Assembly: GCA_032622095.1 (NCBI GenBank)
Contig: CP136063.1
Span: forward strand, 80,455,980-80,519,979
Reading direction: 5' to 3'
Source of the DNA: Siphonodentalium dalli
Lineage: Eukaryota; Mollusca; Scaphopoda; Gadilida; Siphonodentaliidae
DNA length: 64,000 bases
In this document: positions 56,910 through 64,000 of the stretch, piece after piece
How positions within the stretch are numbered: position 1 is the stretch's first letter
Layout: each line of letters begins with the position of its first letter
Made by a program: the position numbers and the translations under genes
Notes under the pieces: model-generated
Told to the model about the DNA's origin: nothing
Database searches by the model: none
Seen by the model: the letters and a program-made list of their open reading frames with translations, nothing else

Positions 56910-58391
56910 GGTTTTCGCCAGGCCAGCTGTGGGTCCATCCCACGGACCCATTCCCCCGTCAGTCATTGCATGAAATCACGCTCATACACAAATAAATGAC
57001 ATGATTAAAAACTTATTCAGTCTTGTCTGTGTCGACAGGCTATATATCTACACTTATTTTCATTAATATTGACAAAATGAAATCGACACAGATCATCTCC
57101 CGAAAAAAACAACAATAAGAATAGCACGCAAATACATTGGAGCAAAACATCAAAGGCGGCAAACATCAGTGCCATCATAATTACTCGAGCTTCACATGCG
57201 TCAGCTGCAGACTTATTTCGTCAGCAAATCCGTGTCATAAATTGGGGTCTGTTTTTTGACGTCGCGTTCAGTTCCAGGAAACCACAACATTATTGTCTGA
57301 GCATGTTGCAATAATGGCCGTAGACAATGGTTCCGATTGTTGTCGACCTCAACAAGTTTTGTAAATAACTGTTCCGAAAATTTTACGAATGGTCCTCGGA
57401 AAGTGAATTTAGTGGCGCTAGTCTGCTAGCGTCACCAAATTCGCATTCTTTGGAGTTAATTCTTGATATTAAAATACATTTTCCAAGCCCTTGAATTCCT
57501 TAGGTTTCCGACCCCATCCGGAAAACCCTTGATTCCCTTCAAACCGTGGGAAAAAAGTCACGAATAGTTGCCCAATAGAGCGATTGTAAGATCATTATAA
57601 ATAAGTTATAATTATTATAAATTAGAATTTCCAATTACGCAAGGGGAGACTAAAGCTGAAAGTCCGAGTTTAGTCCCCTGCTATAGCTTAATTAGCAAGG
57701 GGACTGAATTGTTTTACGGAAGAGTGGTAACGTCGTAAGAGCTATACTCGTCCTTGACCTCGGTTAACTATGGCGCGCATCTATATAGGCTACTCGCAAA
57801 TCGACTCCACCCACCCCGCATGTACAATTTTACTTATATATCAGGATGTTCCACCCACTTTGCTGTTCTAAAAACCACTGGAAAGAGATCCGTTAATTAG
57901 TTAAATATAACGTGACTGCCATTCTGGGGTGAAAGTCAGAGTATAGCTCTTGCGATGTTACCCCGCCACCCTGTTTTGCAGCTTGGGGAGACTAGCGATG
58001 TAGCACTCTGATCCCAGTTTGACCTTTGCACTGGCCTCCACATTGCACCAAAGATTTCATATCTGTCCACATTCCTAAGATTTCAGTAAATCACCTTTAA
58101 AAAAAATGCTGGGTGCTTAGTCCGAGAATGCACATTTTTGCGAGCACCGTTTACAGAAGGACACTGATTGACATCCTCATTCGTTTCTGAAGGCAACGTC
58201 CGCCGTCGTGATTGTGTCGGTAGGAAAACTTTGCTACCATCCATCATTAGCCGATAAGATGTGACATGCTGGTGACGCGTGCATGTGTATTTCTCTGTGT
58301 CAGATGCATGGAACTGGCGTTTCCACCGCTGTTGTAAAACGGAACATTTTCTTATGCATGCGCGAACCATGGTCGCTCCTGCCGAACTGGC

Positions 58392-58392
<1 letters not shown>
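56910..58392. other. Intergenic DNA with one hairpin, no gene recognised
   Basis: A hairpin at 57405-57442 pairs GAATTTAGTGGCGCTAG with CTAGCGTCACCAAATTC around TCTG (15 of 17). Another pair, AGGGGAGACTAAA and TTTAGTCCCC, lies at 57642-57700. Minus-strand frame 58083-58370 has no recognisable domain. Confidence 0.5.

Positions 58393-58432
<40 letters not shown>
58393..58432. repeat. Poly(C) run of 40
   Basis: Forty consecutive C, by far the longest homopolymer in the window. It can form i-motif/G-quadruplex structures and is prone to length error in assembly. Confidence 0.9.
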
Positions 58433-58433
<1 letters not shown>

Positions 58434-58487
58434 TTATCGAGAGTAGAGATTCATGGCATGATCTACTGGATTACATGTGATGCGTCT

Positions 58488-60490
58488 GCCATGCATGTGA
58501 CTGTCCGTCCGCTTATATATCTCAACCATGAGTAGTGCTGGGCGATATATATCGGGTATAGCCGGTTTTAATTTTGATATCTTCAATAATATCGTCTGAA
58601 ATAAAAATATAATAATTAATACCGTCCCAAGTTGTAGTATTATCCATGTAGGTTGAAACCCATCATATGGTCCCAACAAACAGGGAAGTTAGAGTAAGTA
58701 TAATAGTCCCAAACTTCCCGGAAACACGCAGTCGAAAAAGTTTTAAAACATCGGAGCATGTGCTTGTCAAGTTGGATATGCTTCGTCGGAAACATCAAAG
58801 CACTAGCATAAGTTGGCTACATTGTGAGATGATTGGTATGTCGCGCGCAATCGACTGGTACAATGACCTCCTTCCAAGTTGGTGCAAATTGCTCGGTCAA
58901 CTGTAACCGGTTGCTTGGAGATGGATTACCATGTCAGATTTTATATTGACCCCACTAGCTGATTGTGTGAATGTGTGCAAATTGCGAGTAAAATGATTTT
59001 GTGGACATGTGCCATACAGATCATGGCATTGATAGCACTTCAACAAACATCAATTTCACAAACTAATTGAACATGTCTATATCTTTTTTCCTTGGCTAAA
59101 AAAATGCCAACACAAATTCAATTCACGTAGGCTTTTGCCTCGGCACTACCCATGGCCGACGCTAATTGCCAGGGCTGCTGTATATGTACATTGAATTCTC
59201 GCGATGCTACCAAATACCAATTCCCACTAATAAATAGTTTCACAAACAACCAATTCCTCACTAATAAATACCATGGCAATCTGAAACCGAATGCGGTGCT
59301 TAATGTGTAGTGTTAAGCTCTATGGTCGAAGGGATATAACTCTAAAACTTTATGCGATCTGAAAAAGCACGTGGGCCTTGTTATATCCCTTCGTTTCAAC
59401 CCATATGCAGATGCTTAACTCTCAATCACTGGTTCATGTTACATGTCAGTAATAGGTGCGTGCTGTATAAATGTAGGTAGGTGAGTAATACGCATTCCCC
59501 TATTAAAGGATCAAATAAGCCGACAGGTGTTTTCGAACATGCAGCTCATCCGCTGACATCTCACACATGGCAACAATAAGACATGCATGAGTATGCGTGA
59601 TTGTTTGAACAGTATTTATTATCAGTGTTCACTAATTTTGTCATCGAAACGGCGCTTAGAATACTGCTTACAGTTTATATTATGCCTAAGGAGTTGAAAG
59701 TTGTTGTGTTTGCCGTCGGCAAACTGTCAATTTTTGCAGACGAGTGGTCATTATACTGGGATGTTACTGATGTATAATCAATGTTCAATACACATTTACT
59801 CAACCTCACAAATCGTAAATAAAACGTTGGGATGTATTGTGCATACTAAATATTGCATATATTATACATTGCCACCATAATATCGCCATATTTTTTGGGG
59901 ACAATATCGCCCAGCCCTAACCATGAGTTATCGGATCTCGATGAAATTTGATATGCAGGTTTGTCATCAGGAGGGCTTTCAAAGAGGGTTCATTGACATT
60001 ATAATTTTCCATTAAAGAGTTATCACTCTTTTTTTTTATCTGGCTCAGATATCTCAACCATGGGTTATCGGATCTCGATGACATATGTTATGCAGGTTTG
60101 GCACCAGAGGGCTTTCAAAAGATGGTTCATTGATGTTCTTCACATTTTACTTTCAAGAGTTTTCCCTCTTTGTTTATCTGAAAATGTTGGATTTCCGTCC
60201 GTCGGCTGATATATCTCAGCCATGGGTTATTTGATCTTGTTGAAATTTGGCTTTCAAAAGAGGGTTCATTGACATTGATCACATTTTCCATTCAAGAGTT
60301 ATCCCTATTTGTTTGTCTGAAAATGTTGGATTTCCATCCGTCCGCTCATATATCTCGGTTATCGGATCTCGATGAAATATGGAATGCAGGTTTGGCACCA
60401 GGAGGGCTTTCATAAGAGGGTTCATTGACGTTCACATTTTCTGTTATCCCTCTTTGGTTATCTGAAAATGTTGGATTTGTCAACTTAATT
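58488..60490 (+). repeat. Tandem repeat with ATCTCAACCATGGGTTATCG units, interrupted by a hAT element
   Basis: Units of about 130-160 bp contain ATATATCTCAACCATG, TTATCGGATCTCGATGAAAT, TGCAGGTTTGGCACCAG and GGGCTTTCAAAGAGGGTTCATTG. They start around 58513, 60052, 60210 and 60350. The first is cut at ACCATGAG by the hAT-like element and resumes at 59920. Confidence 0.75.
58533..59919. mobile_element. hAT-type non-autonomous element with 8-bp target duplication ACCATGAG
   Basis: The tips are TAGTGCTGGGCGATAT (58533) and ATATCGCCCAGCCCTA (to 59919). ACCATGAG lies immediately outside both ends (58525-58532 and 59920-59927). An 8-bp duplication with TAGGGCTGGGCG tips is characteristic of hAT superfamily elements. 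Length 1387 bp; the interior frames (for example 58667-58906) show no transposase, so it is non-autonomous. The tips match the element at 51440. Confidence 0.85.
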
Positions 60491-60500
60491 TATTGTTTAT

Positions 60501-60900
60501 TTTGGTTTCCGGGTGATAACATTATCTTATTACCCACATGAAAATACAAGTCATGTTCGAATTTGGATTCCATCCACCCATTTTTGCCAGAGTTATGGTC
60601 TTTGTCAATTTAGAATTTGCCAATTATTCTGGTTTCCGGGTGATAACTTTAGTTTTAGTTATCTATTGTTTTCCATTTTTTTTTGTGGACTACCCACATT
60701 AAAATACATTTTTGCCTGAGTTAAGGTCCTTGTTGACTTAGAATCAGCCGATTATTTTGGTTTACAGGTGATAACTTTAGTTGTCTGATTGTTCTCAAAT
60801 TTGGTATATGGATTACTCATATAAAATACAGGGCAAATTCGGTTTTGGGTTTCATCTGCCTAGTTTTACCAGAGTTAGGGTCCTTGTTGAAAAAATTGTT
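60501..60900 (+). repeat. Three tandem units of ~128 bp (GGTTTCCGGGTGATAAC)
   Basis: GGTTTCCGGGTGATAAC at 60503 and 60631 and GGTTTACAGGTGATAAC at about 60760. Each is followed by an ATAAAATACA-type segment and CCAGAGTTATGGTC or a decayed form. Confidence 0.75.
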
Positions 60901-61670
60901 TTTAGATTTAACGCCTTGCTAAATTTAACAAAAAAAACATTATTTAAAAAAAAAAAAAATAACATCTGCATGGGTACCCTGAGTCGCCACACCAAATTTT
61001 GCTGAAATTAGTCCTCGGGTCTGGGAGAAAAATTTGCAAAGACAGATCCTACTCTTTTTATATACATTGTATAGATAAGACAATGTGATTTTTTTAACCT
61101 CGACATCCAAATGCTAGTTAGTTTCATATTATTGTTTGATATGACTATTTGACTCAAAAAACTGTCATCAATGAAGCATGTTTTTTTCTGTGAAAATTTC
61201 AGAAAAAGGCAATAATTAGTTAGGAGAATTTTCCTTGAAAATGACCTAGGCTACTGGTTTGCATTGATATTAAAGATACATAATCCCAATTAACACTTGC
61301 TCCTAAATTACTTTTTCTTTGGCTTCGGGGGTAAAAAATATTTGATTCGAGTTGAGGAACTTATCCATCAAAGCTCTAGAGTTATCAGATATCAATTTTT
61401 GAAATCTATTTTTTTCACCACCTGGAATATTTGGCGGCCTATCAAATATTCGATGAGCCGACTGACATACTCTCGATACCAAATTGCATTGAACAAAATG
61501 TTGATATATAGCACGTTTTGGAAAATGTTATACTAGAGTTGAGAGTGGTTAGCATTATTTTTTGGTAATTAATTGATTCATATATTAAACTAAAGTGTCT
61601 TTTGAAGAAATTTTGTTGGAATATGATGATACGGGACCATCGAATCGGATTGTGTACCTTTAATAATTCT
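60901..61670. other. AT-rich DNA upstream of the zinc-finger gene
   Basis: No gene recognised. Probably an intron or promoter-proximal region, since a splice acceptor follows at 61687. Confidence 0.45.
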
Positions 61671-61687
61671 CTCTTGTTGTATTTCAG
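61671..61687 (+). promoter_or_regulatory. Predicted splice acceptor upstream of the zinc-finger gene
   Basis: CTCTTGTTGTATTTCAG ends at 61687, followed by a 167-base leader with short upstream frames (for example ATG AGG TCA GAA TGA). The coding exon therefore probably has a 5' non-coding exon further upstream. Confidence 0.5.
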
Positions 61688-61854
61688 ATAGAGACAACTG
61701 GTGTAACAACAGCTAATGATTGATGGTGCCATTAAGAGGAATTCTATTTAGGACTTAATATGAATTTCAAGTTAAGGGTACTTCTAAGCTGACATGAGGT
61801 CAGAATGAACATGAAATAAACTGAAGAATTCAAAGATCTGTAATTACGAAACTG

Positions 61855-63393
61855 ATGGATGACAGCGATTCTTCCACATCTGAGAACCAATTGTCAGATG
61901 ACAGTCTTGATAGTGATTCATCTGATGTCGATTCTACAGAATCTGCTGGATTCAATAAATCTAAAGAATGTTTGGTAAATATTGACAGGATTGAAACTGT
62001 TGGATCACCAGCATCCAATATCTCTGAAAATTTAGATGATGACACGTACGAGTCGGACTATGGTCCCGATAAAACTGAGAACACAGATGGAAAACTTAAA
62101 TATGATTCAGATTGGTGCCCTGATCCCGATGGTCGGAATTATAAATGTCGAGTTTGTGCAAAGACATTTACAACTACAAAGTATTTGAAACATCATGCCG
62201 TCATGAGCCATGGAGATAAGAAGTTAGCTTGCAGTTTTTGTGAAAAGAAGTTTAGTCGGAAGGAACATTTGGAATCGCACACACGGACACATACAAAAGA
62301 GAAGCCTTATCAGTGCGAAATATGTTTGAAGAGTTTTGCCCAAACTAGTGGCCTTAAAAGACACATCAAGTCACATACAGGTGAAAAATCACATTTCTGC
62401 ATCATTTGTGGAAAAGGATTCTCCGACAGTGGTGATATGAAGAAGCATCAAATATTGCACTCGGGAGAAAAACCATACCAGTGTCTAATTTGTGGTATGT
62501 CCTTCTCTATGTCACAAAATATGAAAATACACATCCAGAGTGTTCATAGCAGTGAGAAGAAGTTTGAATGTCCAACTTGTCATAAAATGTTAAAAACGAA
62601 ATCGTCACTCGATTATCACAAAGAGACACACATTGAGATCTTATCTCATGTATGTTCTATATGTCAGAAGGGATTCCCATCAATGCAAAAGCTTAAACAA
62701 CATTCTCGCAATCATAACACTGAGGCATCATTCCCATGTTTAATATGCGGTAACAAGACCTATAGATTTGGCAATGATCTTGCGAGGCATGTTAATTCTG
62801 TGCATGTTGGTCACAGGTTCCCATGCTCCTTTTGTAAGAATTCCTACTTGAGTAAATCTCATTTGAAAAGACATGTTGATATAGTTCACGAGGATGGTGC
62901 AAGGAAATTTCAATGTGATATATGTCTAAAAAAGTTCAACTCAAAGATGTGTTTGAAGAAACATGTTCTCGTTCACACTGGACTGAAGGATTTCAAGTGC
63001 GAAAAATGTCCTAAAGCTTTTCTCAGAGAAAAGTCCTTACAGGACCATATGAAGCTCCACACAAGAGAGAACATGATTCCATGTTCTATTTGTGGTAAAG
63101 AATTTATCAGCAAAAAACGGCTTCGTCATCACATGGTTATCCATGAAGAAAAGGCACCATATTGGTGCTCACCTTGCAAGAAGAGGTTTAATATAAAATT
63201 GCACTTTCAACGTCATAATCAGAGATATCACTGTAAGAAGGAATTTGAAGATTTGAATGACCAATCAGAAAATGATTCTACATGTGACACAATGGCTACT
63301 AGTATTCGGGGATATCACTGTATAAAGAAGGAATTTGAAGATTTGAGTCATAGTCCCTCTGACTGGCCAGAAAACGAATCTGTGACTCAATGA
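61855..63393 (+). CDS. C2H2 zinc-finger protein with 13 fingers
   Basis: A 512-residue protein, probably a nuclear DNA-binding transcription regulator. Residues 1-90 are acidic and Ser/Asp-rich (MDDSDSSTSENQLSDD...) and lack KRAB, ZAD or BTB domains. Thirteen consecutive C2H2 fingers span about 96-459. Several are joined by TGEK-type linkers (SHTGEKS, LHSGEKP, THTKEKP), typical of DNA-binding arrays. Finger 8 (CLICGNKTYRFGNDLARHVNSVH) has an extra residue, and several have three to five residues between the His. The C-terminus repeats 'YHCKKEFEDL' (458) as 'YHCIKKEFEDL' (487). The ATG at 61855 is the first in this frame after upstream stops. All fingers are in one exon, usual for this family. 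The target and orthologue cannot be told from the sequence alone. Confidence 0.9.
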   Translation: MDDSDSSTSENQLSDDSLDSDSSDVDSTESAGFNKSKECLVNIDRIETVGSPASNISENLDDDTYESDYGPDKTENTDGKLKYDSDWCPDPDGRNYKCRVCAKTFTTTKYLKHHAVMSHGDKKLACSFCEKKFSRKEHLESHTRTHTKEKPYQCEICLKSFAQTSGLKRHIKSHTGEKSHFCIICGKGFSDSGDMKKHQILHSGEKPYQCLICGMSFSMSQNMKIHIQSVHSSEKKFECPTCHKMLKTKSSLDYHKETHIEILSHVCSICQKGFPSMQKLKQHSRNHNTEASFPCLICGNKTYRFGNDLARHVNSVHVGHRFPCSFCKNSYLSKSHLKRHVDIVHEDGARKFQCDICLKKFNSKMCLKKHVLVHTGLKDFKCEKCPKAFLREKSLQDHMKLHTRENMIPCSICGKEFISKKRLRHHMVIHEEKAPYWCSPCKKRFNIKLHFQRHNQRYHCKKEFEDLNDQSENDSTCDTMATSIRGYHCIKKEFEDLSHSPSDWPENESVTQ

Positions 63394-63455
63394 CTATTCA
63401 GAATGCATAAAGTTTTGTGAAAATATATATATTTATTGATGGTCTATCTCTTCCT

Positions 63456-63807
63456 ATGACAAGTTTTATTCAGTTCCCTGGTTATAAAATTATAAATATA
63501 AATTGAAGACCCATGTCCAGAAACGCTTCTATCAATTAATATTGATTTTATTTCTGGCATAATATTCATAAAATCAATTTGGGACATTTTATGGCTCGCA
63601 TTCGTATGGAGCGTAGCATGCGGTATACCATTATCTAAACTTTCTAAAACTAGTAACGAAAAAATGTCCCAATTGATAATCGCATTATATAAGAAAATAT
63701 CTATAATATCTATATAAAATCAATATGAATTGATAGATGCGTTTCTGGACAAGGGTCTTCATTTATTATTTATAATTTTATAACCAGGGAACTATATAAA
63801 ACTCATA
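63456..63807. mobile_element. Long fold-back element downstream of the zinc-finger gene
   Basis: Outer arms: AGTTCCCTGGTTATAAAATT (63472) through GTCCAGAAACGC and ATCAATTAATATTGATTTTA. They are mirrored by TAAAATCAATATGAATTGAT, GCGTTTCTGGAC and AATTTTATAACCAGGGAACT (to 63793), with TATGACAAGTTTTAT / ATAAAACTCATA continuing outward. A second nested pair, CAATTTGGGACATTTT and AAAATGTCCCAATTG, lies inside. It starts 63 bp after the stop codon, so it may be transcribed in the 3' UTR. No coding content. Confidence 0.8.
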
Positions 63808-64000
63808 TTTATTATTTGATACCCCGGACACTATATACATGTAAAATGCATTTAGGAAGAGATTGAACATCTTTAAGAAATTGAATTATTTTGATATATA
63901 ATTTTTACAAACTTTAGTTCTCACATTAATTCAATCCAAAATTGTTCAACCAAAGCTTGCAATCACTACCATTCGTGCCAAGCCTGTATATAGTGTGTAT
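63808..64000. other. AT-rich window end
   Basis: Nothing recognisable in the last 190 bases. Confidence 0.5.

Overview
The window is eukaryotic and metazoan. It has AT-rich intergenic DNA, a few single-exon-looking genes with upstream splice acceptors, many miniature inverted-repeat transposons, and large satellite arrays. The dispersed repeats include units opening with 'GAGTTATGGCCC', GGAC/CCGT-rich tracts, and a hairpin tail ending in 'AGGTGAGCTAAAA'. From general familiarity these suggest a marine lophotrochozoan, most likely a bivalve mollusc. That placement is inference and was not tested by any search.

Region 1 (1-20.5 kb) is a satellite array with a ~361-bp monomer, about 50 monomers. 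Each monomer is itself an old dimer of ~180-bp halves. Monomers fall into variant classes whose order repeats as a five-monomer higher-order repeat of about 1.8 kb. Passenger insertions ride along in the amplified blocks: a 543-bp element present twice, and a 5'-truncated L2/CR1-like LINE fragment present twice. A ~2.9-kb single-copy spacer (20.5-23.4 kb) contains decayed minisatellites and a MITE. It separates this array from a second array of the same satellite in the opposite orientation (23.4-30.8 kb). The second array has frayed edges, includes a third variant class and lacks the pentamer order.

Region 2 (30.8-38.6 kb) is a mosaic of short tandem arrays (periods ~155, ~130-149, ~138 and 352 bp), a dispersed 15-bp motif GGTAACGGAGAAAAC, a decayed copy of half a satellite monomer at 35.6 kb, and a frame-broken transposon-like gene ending in a PHD finger (32.7-33.4 kb, minus strand).

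Region 3 (38.4-46.0 kb) holds the two most gene-like minus-strand loci. One is the last exon of a TATDN2-like TatD-family metal-dependent nuclease. The other is an uninterrupted ~1,100-residue reading frame with a coiled coil, an apparent hAT-type DDE catalytic layout and a Tudor-like C-terminus. Between and around them lie fold-back elements, two TA-flanked MITEs, and three copies of a short repeat that can form a pseudoknot-like structure.

Region 4 (46-61.7 kb) is non-coding. It contains inverted-repeat elements, two hAT-type non-autonomous elements (one with a clear 8-bp target duplication), decayed ~150-bp tandem arrays, microsatellites and a 40-base poly(C).

Region 5 (61.7-64 kb) holds a 13-finger C2H2 zinc-finger gene on the plus strand, followed by a long fold-back element. 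No rRNA, tRNA or CRISPR feature was recognised. The genes do not form a pathway; the window is best read as a satellite block and its transposon-rich flank carrying a few isolated genes.
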